Below, in pieces: positions 26,401 through 36,611 of a DNA stretch of 64,000 nucleotides. The first letter of the stretch is position 1; the number at the start of each line of letters is the position of its first letter. This DNA comes from Haematobia irritans (lineage: Eukaryota; Arthropoda; Insecta; Diptera; Muscidae): the NCBI RefSeq assembly GCF_050003625.1, contig NC_134400.1, forward strand, positions 195,809,918-195,873,917, given 5' to 3'. The translations under genes were made by a program, and so were the position numbers. The notes below the pieces were generated by a model. It did no database searches. It was given only the letters and a program-made list of their open reading frames with translations, and was not told the origin of the DNA.

Positions 26401-28546
26401 AAAAATAATTTAAAAAATTTTTGAAGGGAAATTATCAAAAAGTCGATAAGATGTAATTTCCTATTTTTTGGTATTGCAAAGAAGAAAAAAAAAATAAAAA
26501 TAAACTTTTAAACTCCCAAAAAGGAAAAAGAGTTTAAAGTCGATGTATATTAATAAAGTTCACTTAACAAAATGTTAATGGAAAACAAAATATTTTCCTT
26601 TCAAAATTTAACATTAAAAATAAATTAAATATTTTCCACATTTTTAAATTAATGTATATTAATAATCAAAAATTCATTCTTCTTATTTTTTTCCAAATTA
26701 AAATATTTCCCCATTTTTTATAACTCTAACGAATATAATTTTTAATTATTTTTTAGTTTTCAAAACATATATTTTTTGATAATTATTAAATATTAACAAA
26801 ATGTTAATAAAAAATATTTTTGTTTTCAAGCTTTAATAGTAAAAAGAAATTAAAATTTGTTGTTTTCTCAAATTTAAAATAAAATATATCAAAATTAAAT
26901 TTTTACAACGTTTTTAAAATTTGCAAAATTCTAGTTACTCTAACGAATGAATTTTTTACTGTAAACAATTTTTTATAACTCTAACGAATATAATTTTTAA
27001 TTATTTTTTAGTTTTCATAACATATATTTTTTTTATTAATTATTAAATATTAACAAAATGTTAATAAAAAATATTTTTGTTTTCAAACTTTAATAGTAAA
27101 AAGAAATTAAAATTTTTTGTTTTCTCAAATTTAAAATAAAATATATCAAAATTAGATTTTTACAACGTTTTTAAAATTTGCAAAATTCTAGTTACTCCAA
27201 CGAATGAATTTTTTACTGTAAAAAATATATTTTTTTTTAAATTAAAATTAACATTAAAAAATGTTTAACGAATTTTTTATTTATTATTTTTCTTTTCACA
27301 AACTTTAATAGTAAAAAAATATTTTAAAAATTATATCCTCAATATTAAAATAAAATATATCTCCAAATATCAGTCTTTGTATTTTTTTCACATTTAATAA
27401 AAAATATTTTTGTTTTCAAACTTTAATAGTAAAAAGAAATTAAAATTTTTGTTTTTTTCAAATTAAAAAAAAACATCAAAATTAAATTTTTACAACATTT
27501 TTAAAATTTGCAAAATTCTAGTTACTCTAACGAATGAATTTTTTATTGTAAAAAATATTTTTTTTTTTTTAAATTAAAATTAAAATTAAAAAAAATTCTA
27601 ATGAATTTTTTTATTATTTTTCTTTTCACAAACTTTAATAGTAAACAAATATTTTAAAAATTATATCCTTAATATGAAAATAAAATATATCTCCAAATAT
27701 CAGTCTTTGTATTTTTTTCACATTTAATAAAAAATATTTATGTTTTCAAACTTTAATAGTAAAAAGAAATTAAAATTTTTGTTTTTTTCAAATTAAAAAA
27801 AAAAAACATCAAAATTAAATTTTTACAACATTTTTAAAATTTGCAAAATTCTAGTTACTCTAACGAATGAATTTTTTACTGTAAAAAATATATTTTTTTT
27901 AAATTAAAATTAAAATTAAAAAAAATTCTAATGAATTTTTTTATTATTTTTCTTTTCACAAACTTTAATAGTAAAAAAATATTTTAAAAATTATATCCTC
28001 AATATTAAAATAAAATATATCTCCAAATAGCAGTCTTTGTATTTTTTCACATTTAATAAAAAATATTTTTGTTTTCAAACTTTAATGGTAAAAAGAAATT
28101 AAAATTTTTTGTTTTCTCAAATTTAAAATAAAATATATCAAAATTAAATTTTTATAAGGTTTTTAAAATTTGCAAAATTCTAGTTACTCTAACGAATGAA
28201 TTTTTTACTGTAAAAATTATTCTTTTTTTAATTAAAATTAACATTAAAAAAATTTTTAGCGAATTTTTTTTATTATTTTTCTTTTCACAAACTTTAATAG
28301 TAAAAAAAATATTTTAAAAATTATATTCGCAATATTAAAATAAAATATATCTCCAAATATCAGTCTTTGTATTTTTTTTCACATTTAAAATATTTAAATA
28401 TTTAATTTTTAGTGCTTTTTTTTTTAATTTAATCATAATTTTTTTATTTTTCTCAATATTCCAGTTTTAAAACTTACCTCAATACTGTAGGATTTTTTGA
28501 TAGCGAACATTTCGCGGTTCTTTTGAGCAGCAGCTACAGCCATCAT
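17073..28546 (-). CDS. ple: Tyrosine 3-monooxygenase (tyrosine hydroxylase, pale), seven coding exons
   Basis: Cytosolic, iron- and tetrahydrobiopterin-dependent enzyme converting L-tyrosine to L-DOPA, the rate-limiting step to dopamine in neurons and to cuticle tanning and melanin precursors in epidermis. The joined exons (28546-28478, 24197-24086, 23820-23683, 23536-23444, 21435-20616, 20041-19915, 17471-17073) give 1,758 nt, 585 residues plus stop, against 579 for the Drosophila long form as I recall it. Residues 1-137 are the regulatory N-terminus, with RRRS at 29-32 (Ser32, the PKA-type site). The ACT-like regulatory region follows at about 160-240, and the catalytic domain runs from [11 protein letters not shown] (249) onward. 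Iron ligands are H415 and H420 in HELLGHM and E460 in FTVEFGLC. The C-terminal 30 residues form the heptad-rich tetramerisation helix. All introns are GT-AG and phases agree. The gene looks intact. Confidence 0.97.
18478..19212. repeat. Tandem repeat of about 246 bp in ple intron 6
   Basis: Three nearly identical units, marked by TACCATGTCGATAAAACCG at 18568, 18814 and 19062 (offsets 246 and 248). Each includes GCGAGAGC, AAATCGCGAAATTGAATTC and CGGCAATGCAGACTGTAACA. More diverged relatives lie on both sides (18240-18477 and 19213-19800). Two short minus-strand frames of 64 codons repeat with the array and are not genes. Confidence 0.9.
19915..20041 (-). CDS. ple: ple coding exon 6 (iron-ligand histidines)
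   Basis: 127 nt, phase 2 to phase 0, residues 411-453. Contains [10 protein letters not shown], whose two histidines (415, 420) bind the catalytic iron, then [20 protein letters not shown]. The first residue after the junction proline reads DC rather than the DS of Drosophila. Canonical CAG acceptor and GTAAGT donor. Confidence 0.97.
20616..21435 (-). CDS. ple: ple coding exon 5 (regulatory and N-terminal catalytic region)
   Basis: The largest exon, 820 nt, phase 1 to phase 2, residues 138 to part of 411. It starts [18 protein letters not shown], includes the ACT-like stretch around [17 protein letters not shown] and the catalytic core from [13 protein letters not shown] to [11 protein letters not shown]. 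Near-identical to Drosophila in the catalytic part. Retention of the following intron would terminate at once, because TAA overlaps the donor. Confidence 0.97.
23079..23127. repeat. Perfect 22-bp inverted repeat (hairpin) in ple intron 4
   Basis: GATAACAACATGTCACTTCA(AT) at 23079-23100 is exactly complementary to 23106-23127, separated by a 5-nt loop (ATCTA). The stem ends carry GATAAC/GTTATC, the motif that recurs throughout the introns. Its perfect identity suggests a recent inverted duplication. Confidence 0.9.
23444..23536 (-). CDS. ple: ple coding exon 4, predicted alternative (type II) exon
   Basis: 93 nt, phase 1 to phase 1, encoding residues 107-137 ([16 protein letters not shown] ... 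QNTTD). Acidic and poorly conserved compared with Drosophila, as expected for this insert. Acceptor TTAG and donor GGTAAG are canonical. With exon 3 it adds 77 residues; omission of both gives a 508-residue enzyme. Confidence 0.85.
23683..23820 (-). CDS. ple: ple coding exon 3, predicted alternative (type II) exon
   Basis: 138 nt, phase 1 to phase 1, encoding residues 61-106, an acidic Glu/Gln/Asp-rich segment starting [17 protein letters not shown]. In Drosophila the equivalent acidic insert is included in the epidermal isoform and skipped in the nervous system. Length and phase here allow clean skipping; actual splicing is inferred by homology. Confidence 0.9.
24086..24197 (-). CDS. ple: ple coding exon 2 (Ser32 phosphosite)
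   Basis: Encodes residues 24-60, beginning [17 protein letters not shown]; acceptor CAG and donor GGTAAG. It contains the basophilic-kinase site RRRS at 29-32, equivalent to vertebrate TH Ser40. Ends in phase 1. Confidence 0.95.
26820..28390. repeat. Tandem repeat of about 330 bp, very AT-rich, in ple intron 1
   Basis: Five units, marked by CTAGTTACTC(T/C)AACGAATGAA at 26931, 27188, 27518, 27851 and 28180, so spacings are 257, 330, 333 and 329 bp; the first unit is short. Units consist of AAATTAAAATTT-type sequence with TTTTCAAACTTTAATAGT and CAGTCTTTGTATTTTTT. No coding potential. Confidence 0.9.
28478..28546 (-). CDS. ple: ple coding exon 1
   Basis: Encodes residues 1-23, starting with tandem ATG codons ([16 protein letters not shown]), and ends in phase 0 at GAG before the donor GTAAGT. 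AACAAAATGATGG gives the usual fly start context with purines and A at -3 to -1. The first ATG is chosen because the fly orthologue also begins MMAV. Confidence 0.95.
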
Positions 28547-29195
28547 TTTGTTAAGAGTTTTTGTTTTTGTTGTTGTAAGAAGGAGGAATTTATATAAATT
28601 CTAGATATGTAGATCTGGTATAGAACCTAAGATTTCCAAGTGATATTTCCAAAAATTTATTATGGTGTTTGGAATAACACTTAATACTTTTTGTTGTTGT
28701 GATTTAACTTAATGTTGAAAATAAGCCTTTTTGAAAATGCACTTTTCTTTCACTGCTTATTTTTGTTAATTTTCCGGAATTACTTGCTTCTATTTGTTAA
28801 CTCAGGCGTCGTTGTTAAATTTTGTAGATCTCGTTGCGAATCGTTACGATGTCTAAATTAGCTGGGGGCGTGTTGGTCCAAAATTTTTGTTTTCAATTTT
28901 CTTTTTGTTAAAAACACAATTTTTCTTCGCGATACTTTTGAATTCACTTTCACTTGCGTACGAGGATAATCACGGGGCTTAATCCTTGTTGTTGTTTTCT
29001 GTTTTTTTGTTTAATTTGAACGATGTGTAAATTCAAATGTATGTTGAGGGGCTAAGAATTACAACAAACGTTGCAGCAACTACTTTTTGAAAAAATTTTA
29101 ATTTAAGTTAAAAACTGATAAAACGTTTGTTTGACGTTTTTTCCTTCTAACCAAAGAAGCAAGTTAATAGAGCGAGTGATAGCGAATCAATGCAT
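28547..29195 (-). other. ple: ple 5' UTR (predicted)
   Basis: From the expected transcription start about 30 nt below the TATA box to the ATG there are about 650 nt of CAA-rich, A-rich sequence with no convincing splice-site pair, as is common for fly leaders. Several short upstream ATGs are present. The start point is estimated from TATA spacing, not observed. Confidence 0.55.
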
Positions 29196-29218
29196 GCTCA
29201 ATGTCCCAGCTCCCAACG

Positions 29219-29226
29219 TTTATATA
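29219..29226 (-). promoter_or_regulatory. ple: TATA box of ple
   Basis: TATATAAA on the minus strand, within GGGTATATAAACG, about 670 bases before the ple ATG. It is followed by a CAA-rich leader without introns. It is the best core promoter candidate; initiation is expected near 29195. Confidence 0.7.
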
Positions 29227-29454
29227 CCCTCGACACTGAATTAAGGTTCAGCAGCGACAACAATATTGTGTGTGAGTGTCGTTAACAGAGGAGCTATCCA
29301 CATATACGAACCTTTAAGCCGATGATTATTTCTTCGATGATTGTGTTATGTGATTGCAGGCCCTGTTTAACAGAGAGTTTGATATGAGTAATACCATAAT
29401 ACTCATTCGCCACACAACACCATTTGCTTTAGCGTAAGCACACATCTATACACA

Positions 29455-29472
29455 CTCTCTCTCTTTCTCTCT
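29455..29472 (-). promoter_or_regulatory. GAGA-repeat upstream of ple
   Basis: CTCTCTCTCTTTCTCTCT on plus, i.e. GAGAG repeats on the ple strand about 260 bp upstream of the predicted start. Such repeats are binding sites for GAGA factor in flies; whether this one acts on ple is inference. Confidence 0.4.
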
Positions 29473-29479
29473 TGTCACC

Positions 29480-31000
29480 TCTCGCAAACACTTGTTTTCA
29501 CAAAGGAAAGCAAAACCTGTTAACAACAGACATCGACCGCTATGTTAAACACCAGCGTGCTAGCCAATACTCGTTAACACGGTGAGTTTTTGGTTTTGGC
29601 CATACATTCGAACAGAATGTATTGGCATTTGAGGTGGGTGTTTGAGGGCACGGGGGCAGATTGTTATGCCTCCAGCATCTTCTTTTTGGGAGGTAAACGA
29701 GAGGTCGAATAATAAAGCTGTTAAATATCTACGTCACAAACAGTCATTCCATCCATCCGTTTGTATGTCTGTCTGTCCATTGGTTCCTATCGTTTTGTTT
29801 TTGTTTTCTTTTGGGGGGTTTTGTTATGATTTTCGTTAACTTGTTTTTGTTATTGGTGTTTTCTTCTTAATTCGTAACAATACCAACAACAACAACAAGA
29901 ATAACAAGCGATGACGACCAACCAATACTGTGCGTAAGAGAGTCTAGATTTTATGAGAGCGCATGCTTTGCAATGATTCAAAAGAAAGCAACAAGAACAA
30001 CAGCAAGCAAGTAGCCAAACAAGAAAAAAAACATGCCAATCTTTGTGGGGTTTACCTTCCGTTTGACAGTTAAGAAACGCATTGTTGTTATCGTTGTGGC
30101 AATTCTTAAGAGCTTATATCAAGTTCAAGTTTTGTTGGTCCAGATGTTATTTTTATTCGCACTCATATTGTATGTTAGGCCAGCTAGCACATGTTAATTA
30201 TTAATTTAGTATTCTGTAAATCATTGAAAGGCGTTTAATATTTGGGGAAGATACCACAAGCGAAAATCGAGGGGACAAGGTGTTCCCTAGAAATGGGGAA
30301 TTTTCCGAATTTTTTCTTTTGAAAAACCACTATACATTTGATTTAGTTTTATGGTTAAATGAAAACATATGATGCAATTGTAATTATAAGGGGGGATCAT
30401 TATTAGCGTACTGAACTATACCAATGAACAAGAGCACAGTGGTGAGAAACCAATGATCGTCAATTCGCACGGGACAAAAACTTTCTCTTGCCTTGTTTTG
30501 GGTCATTTAGAAGTGCGAAATATTTAAAAGGAGTCGGAAATTTTCCATTTGTTAGGATTGTTAAGAATCTCAAATTTTGTCAAAATATTCGGACTCTTCC
30601 TGTCCACTGTTTCTAAAGAGTTTAACTTGACCGATTTAATCAAACTTAAAAAAAAAAAAATAATATCACATTGTGTGATATGATAATTTATGGAGACACT
30701 GAATTAAAGAAAGAAGAAAAGTAGCATAAACCTGGAAATATCTCTAGGGGGAGGTATTAGAATTTGAATTTCAAAAGCTAACCCTAGCTAAAAAATGTGT
30801 TGATATGCTACCCAGCAAAAAATTTGGAAGTTCTTCCAAAGGCACAATTTTAAAAGCACTTCCAGAAGATGTACTCCCAATGATGTTCTTTATTTTAACT
30901 ACCCACAAAAGTTCTTTTAATTCAATTTTTTATAACTTGGTTTTTTCATACTTTTAATGGGTAATTTAATTTTTTTTTGTTTCAAATAGGTTAAAAACAG
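29480..31000. other. ple 5' flank and intergenic sequence, no gene seen
   Basis: Contains CAA microsatellites (about 29885), a TTTGTATGTCTGTCTGTCC stretch (29760) and a small hairpin ATATCACA/TGTGATAT (about 30663-30681). No credible exon was found. It may hold ple enhancers, but nothing specific can be shown. Confidence 0.4.
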
Positions 31001-31010
31001 AGTACACACA

Positions 31011-31246
31011 GAGAAGGAATATGATCACCCCAACCATGTTCCAAGAGTAACATCTTACTTTTTCACGGAAAACATGTAGCATGTTTGAAACAATGTTCTT
31101 TTCTCGGAAATTATGTATCTGAATTCGGAAAGCATGTTATGTTTAACGAGAAAAAGAGTACTTTTGCGACAAAAATGCTACATGGTCGCTGTGAAAAAGT
31201 AACATGATGCTCTTGAAACATGTTTAAGGTGATCATATTCCTTCTC
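31011..31246. mobile_element. 236-bp MITE with perfect 19-bp terminal inverted repeats
   Basis: GAGAAGGAATATGATCACC at 31011-31029 is exactly inverted at 31228-31246. Subterminal copies of AACATGT-type motifs (CCATGTT, ACATGTAGCATG, AACATGTTT) occur inside. No coding sequence. No clear target duplication was identified, so the superfamily is undetermined. Confidence 0.85.
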
Positions 31247-31886
31247 TCGTTGTAAGAATTCATAAAATAATTCAAATCATTTAAATTTGGTCGAAAAAAA
31301 TCCTAAATCCAATTTGAAGAAATTGTGAATTTTTGATAATATTTGAGGTCAAACGTTTCCGACAAGCGTTAGAATCCATTAAAAATTATAAAAATCATTT
31401 ATTTGACAATACATCACAGAATTTTTTAGTTTACATCCAAAACATTGAAGTGAGTGCAATTGAGTGCAACGGCTGTTGAAATGGAGGACTTCCGTCCTAT
31501 GACAAGCCCATGTTAAATTTATCGCTTCTGCGTCAATTTTGCACCACTTCCGGATCCAAAAAGAACATTTTCATTACTTTTGGCGACGCTTTTTTTGCTG
31601 GGTAATGAAAAGAGACCCAAGTGGTCTTTCACAGTGATAAAGAATTTTCTTTGCAAAATATTTATCCTTTACTTTTAGTTTAAAATTTGTTATCTATCAG
31701 ACTCAAATCGCGTGATAACATAGATGACAAATCTTCTAACAAAGTCTTTATTTAATTTGTAACACTCAAATGTCTTTAGGATGTCATAGGGTCGGATTCA
31801 TCTGACTATAGCTATTCCGTCTATGTTCTTCCAGATTATTACAGAGAGTGAGCGGAATAATCTATAATCTATGTAAAGCAGGGATG

Positions 31887-31894
31887 GACAAAAT
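31887..31894. repeat. Target-site duplication, left copy
   Basis: GACAAAAT immediately before the hAT-like element; repeated exactly at 35186-35193. Confidence 0.95.
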
Positions 31895-33756
31895 TAGCGT
31901 TGCCACAATGAATTTTTACTTTGGACCAACACTTTACCGAAATTGGACCAAAATTCGCACCAGCGGACCATTTTCCCAAAATTAAATTAATATCAATTAT
32001 AGTTAAATTTTTCCAAAATTTTACATCGATAGAAAATTTTATCAAATTTGTATTTCTATTTATTTCTATAGAAAATTTTGTTAAAATTTTATTTCTATAG
32101 AAAATTTTATCAAAATTTTATTTGTATAGAAAATTTTGTCAAAATTTTATTTCCATAGAAAATTTTGTCAAAATGTTATTTCTATAGAAGATTTTTTCAA
32201 AATTTTATTTCTATAGAAAATTTTATCAAAATTTTATTTCTACAGAAAATTTTGTCAAAATTTTATTTCCATAGAAAATTTTGTCAAAATTTTATTTCTA
32301 TAGAAAATTTTGTTAAAATTTTATTTCTATAGAAAATTTTATCAAAATTTAATTTCTATAGAAAAAATTGTCAAAATTTTATTTCCATAGAAAATTATGT
32401 CAAAATTTTATTTCTATAGAATTTCTTTTTAAATTTTATTTCTATAGAAAATTTTATCGAAATTTTATTTCTATAGAAAATTTTATCGAAATTTTATATA
32501 CATAGAAAATTATGTCAAAATTTTATTTCTATAGATTTTTTTTTTTTAATTTTATTTCTATAGAAAATTGTCAAAATTTTATTTCCATAGAAAATTTTGT
32601 CAAAATTTTATTTGTATAGAATTTTTTGTCAAAATTTTATTTTTATAGAAAATTTTTTCAAAATTTTATTTCAGTAGAAAATTTTGTCAAATTTTTATTT
32701 CTATAGAAAATTTTTTCAAAATTTTATTTCCATAGAAAATTTTGTCAAAATTATATTTCTATAGAAAATATTGCCAAAATTTTATTTCTATAGAAAATTT
32801 TGTCAAAATTTTATTTCTATAGAAAATTTTGTCAAAATTTTATTTCTATAGAAAATGTTGCCAAAATTTTATTTCCATAGAAAATTTTGCCAAAATTTTA
32901 TTTCCATAGAAAATTTTGTCAAAATTTTATTTATATAGAAAATTTTGTCAAAATTTGGTTTCCATAGAAAATTTTGTTAAGATTTTATTTCTATAGAAAA
33001 TTTTTTCAAAATTTTATTTTTATAGAAATTTTTTTAAAAATTTTATTTCTATACAAAATTTTATTTCTATACTAAACTTTGTTAAAATTTTATTTCTATA
33101 GAAAATTTTGCCAAAATTTTATTTCTATAGAAAATTTTGTCAAAATTTTATTTCTATAGAAAATTTTGCCAAAATTTTATTTCAATAGAAAAATTTGTCA
33201 AAATTTCATTTCTATAGAAAATTTTTTTCAAAATTTTATTTCCATAGAAAATTTTGTCAAAATTTTATTTCTATAGAAAATTTTGTCAAAATTTTATTTC
33301 AATAGAAAATTTTGTCAAAATTTTATTTCTATAGAAAATTTTTTTCAAAATTTTATTTCTATAGAAAATTTTGTTAAAATTTTATTTCTATAGAAAAGTT
33401 TGCCAAAATTTTATTTCTATAGAGAATTTTGCCAAAATTTTATTTCTATAGAAAATTTTGCCAAAATGTTATTTCTATAGAAAATTTTATCAAAATTTTA
33501 TTTGTATAGAAAATTTTGTCAAAATTTTATTTCCATAGAAAATTTTGTCAAAATTTTATTTCTATAGAAAATTTTGTCAAAATTTTATTTCCATAGAAAA
33601 TTTTGTCAATTTTTCCATTATTTCTATAGAAAATTTTATCACCATTTTTATTTCTATAGAAAATTTTGTCAAAATTTTATTTCCATAGAAAATTTTGTGA
33701 AAATTTTATTTCGATAGATAATTTTGATAAAATTTTATCAAAATTTTATTTCTATA

Positions 33757-34096
33757 GGTTAGGTTAGGTTATGTGGCAGCCCGATGTATCAGGCTCACTT
33801 AGACTATTCAGTCCATTGTGATACCACAATGGTGAACTTCTCTCTTATCACTGAGTGCTGCCCGATTCCATGTTAAGCTCAATGACAAGGGACATCCTTT
33901 TTATAGCCGAGTCCGAACGGCGTTCCACATTCCAGTGAAACCACTTAGAGAAGCTTTGAAACCCTCAGAAATGTCACCAGCATTACTGAGGTGTGAAAAT
34001 CCGCCGCTGAAAAACTTTTTGGTGTTCGGTCGTAGCAGGAATCGAACCCACGACCTTGTGTATGCAAGGCGGGCATGCTAACCATTGCACCACGGT
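33757..34096 (-). mobile_element. tRNA-derived SINE
   Basis: On the minus strand the element begins ACCGTGGTGCAATGGTTAGC, containing an A-box-like TGGTGCAATGG (34082-34092). It then has a B box GGTTCGATTCC (34038-34048), so it carries an internal RNA polymerase III promoter of tRNA origin. A unique body of about 230 bp follows, and it ends in tandem AACCTA repeats at 33756-33773. It interrupts the minisatellite of the hAT-like element. It is not a functional tRNA gene: the cloverleaf is incomplete and merges into the body. Confidence 0.88.
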
Positions 34097-34419
34097 AATT
34101 TTGTCAAAATTTTATTTGTACAGAAAATTTTGTCACAATTTTATTTCTATAGAAAATTTTGTCAAAATTTTATTTCTATAGAAAATTTTATTTCTGTAGA
34201 AAATTTTATTTCTATAGAAAATTTTATCAAATCTTATTTCCAGAGAAAATTTTGACAAAACTTTATTTCTGTAGAAATTTTTTGGTCAAAATTTTATTTC
34301 TGTAGAATATTTTGGCAAAACTTTATTTCTATAGAAAATATTGAAAATATATTTCTTTCGTTTTTTTTTTACTGTTGGTTTGTACTTCAATCATATTTGT
34401 TGTTTTGATCTTAGCTTAA

Positions 34420-34700
34420 CCCTGGACAGTCATCCTTCGTCAAAATGACGACTCGTAATTTCATTTTTGATTTAAAATGCATTTTGGTCGATTAGGAAAT
34501 GATAAATTTAAATTATACTAATTCAACCATTTTATGAATTTTTGTCTTAAACTAATTAAAAACAAATTGAATAAGGAAATAAACTCAATTTTGGTTCTCA
34601 TATTTGCTGACGATGCAAATTATAGCGTCGTGAAATAAGCCGTAGTCAAAATGACGAAGGATGACGTTAGTGTACAAAAAATAAGGATGACTTTCCAGGG
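34420..34700. mobile_element. 281-bp piggyBac-like MITE (TTAA target)
   Basis: TTAA at 34416-34419 and 34701-34704 flank ends CCCTGGACAGTCATCCTT and, on the other strand, CCCTGGAAAGTCATCCTT (17 of 18). A second inner inverted pair has CAAAATGACGAAGGATGACG. Removing the element and one TTAA restores the sequence AGCTTAAAAACCAT found in related repeats at 59891 and 61244, confirming the insertion. Non-coding. Confidence 0.92.
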
Positions 34701-35185
34701 TTAAAAACCATTGCGTTGACTAAACTATAAGAATAGCTTAACCAAAAAATAAAAATGTTTGTCAACATTTTATTACAATATAAAATTTTTACAAAATTTT
34801 CTTCCTGTACCAAATTTTTGAATAATTTTGTGTCAATACAAAAATTTTACAAAATTTTGGCGAAATTTCATTTCTATAGACAATTTAGTTAAAATTTTAT
34901 TTTCAAAGAAATGTTTCTCCAAATTTTATTTCTTTTAAAAAAATTTTATTTCTACAGAAAATTTTGTCAAAATTTTATTTCTATAGAAAATTTTGTCAAA
35001 ATTTTACTTCTACAGAAAATTTTGTCAAAATTTTATTTCTATAGAAAATTTTTGAAAAATTACCGATTCGACGAAAATGAACCAAAATCAACCACATTCC
35101 ATTTGGTCTGACCATCGGACCAAATTTAAAAATTAATAAGTTTTTGGACCAATTTTTGTTCGATCGGACCAAAATGGCAACCCTG

Positions 35186-35193
35186 GACAAAAT
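35186..35193. repeat. Target-site duplication, right copy
   Basis: GACAAAAT directly after the element end CAACCCTG; identical to 31887-31894. Confidence 0.95.
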
Positions 35194-36611
35194 GAAATTT
35201 GTGATTGTGTGCGAGTCGATATGATCACTCTTTCTTTACGTACTACGAGAAATGTTATTAGAATTTGAATTTGAGTGTACTATAAGATTAAAAAATTCTC
35301 TGTTTGTTTCCCTATCTTGACTTCCTATGAATTTCTAAAAATGTCTCTTGAAATCATCTGAAACATGTGCAAGATAATATTTTGTGGTATATCAAATATT
35401 GACTTTGTGCTCTTACTTAGCAGGAGAACGTTTTGGAGAGTGAGAGCATAAGATCTCGTAGTCTCTTTACCCATCCTTGATGTAAAGAGACATAATGAAA
35501 TATTCTTATAGTTCACACATTTCTCTTTCATTTCCGCATATTCCTGTATTTCCTTGTTTATCAATTGTTTATCAATTATTTCATAGATTACTTAGTGATT
35601 ATGAATTGGATATAAGTTTATGTAATATGTATCTAACACAAAGAGCTTCATTTAAATTGTTGTTTTTAACTCAAAATTGTATATTATAATTGATTTTAAG
35701 CTTATAGCCTTCTTTCAAAGAGATCGTTGACATATAGATTGTAGGGATACATTTGTAGAATGAGCCTCATAGTTTTAACCAAATTTCCCACTCAAATGGA
35801 CCAACGACACAAAATTTATAATTTGATTTTTCGTTGTTATAAAGAATTTGCGAATGAATAAAGAACCATTAGAAAAAAATTAATAAACATTTTCATTGTC
35901 TTAATGAACATTTTCACTTCGTCAAGGGACAGATTTCGTTGAATAATCCATTTGATTTTGATTTTGTTCTACAATATTTCATCATCCCTTTTCATATCAA
36001 AATGTATTTGTTTTTTGTCATTTTTGCACGGATCAGTTATTGTATTCGGTATGTCCAAAATTTCTATATTGATGTAATATTGTGATAATATTACTATAAA
36101 ATACTAAACGTTATTTGAAATTTGGATATTGTACTGATTTTTGAGTCTTTCGTAGACACTCAAATGTCATATGGACCTAATAGAACTCACAAGGCGATAC
36201 GTCATTAGCTTTTAATTGTTGGAAATTTCGTGATTCCCACGTACAACGTACAAAAAAACTATACTCGTATTTTTTGTTAGGTCGAATTTTAAATATGCAC
36301 ACATGTATTTGGAATCTTAAGAATTGCATACCAATCAATGGAATTAAATGGTTGCAGTTAATCTTCTCTTTGAACTTTAGAGCCGTTTTATGAAATTGCG
36401 ATGTAAGTTTTTTGTTTAATTACCAATGTTCATAAAACGGGAGAAAAAACATTGTTTTGAAATCGAATTGAATGAAGCCAAAATCTATACCAAATTTCTT
36501 TTTAAAGTCTGTGCTTCTGATAGTTCATAGAGAAAATACAATTTCAGTTATATACACAAAAGAGTATGATTGATGAATATTCAAGCATTTTGGTGGAATA
36601 ATTGAAAATAG
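35194..36611. other. AT-rich intergenic sequence, no gene seen
   Basis: Short frames at 35325-35564 (minus) and 35495-35689 (plus) overlap antisense and show no recognisable domain. Nothing else was identified. Confidence 0.4.

Larger units (their letters stand above)
31895..35185 (-). mobile_element. Complete 3.3-kb non-autonomous hAT-like element with 29-bp minisatellite
   Basis: It starts TAGCGTTGCCACAATG and ends AAAATGGCAACCCTG. The flanking octamer GACAAAAT is repeated perfectly on both sides, which fixes the boundaries and points to an 8-bp-duplicating transposase (hAT superfamily). Relative to the copy at 8350 it is inverted. Unique subterminal ends with GGACCAA motifs enclose minisatellite arrays (about 32030-33756, 34097-34365, 34745-35060). 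It has been invaded by a SINE, a segment of the CTTAA-type foldback repeat and a piggyBac-like MITE. No transposase is encoded. Confidence 0.92.

Noticed and set aside
34038..34092. Possible tRNA gene on the minus strand
   Set aside because: A and B boxes are present but the rest is a SINE body ending in AACCTA repeats, not a closed cloverleaf.
34911..35111. Many 60-95 codon frames with peptides like FYFYRKFCQNFISIENFVKILFL
   Set aside because: They are translations of the 29-bp minisatellite. In the TTTTATTTCTATAG orientation two frames are open and the third hits TAG, so every such frame ends in the same way (KILFL) without any protein constraint.
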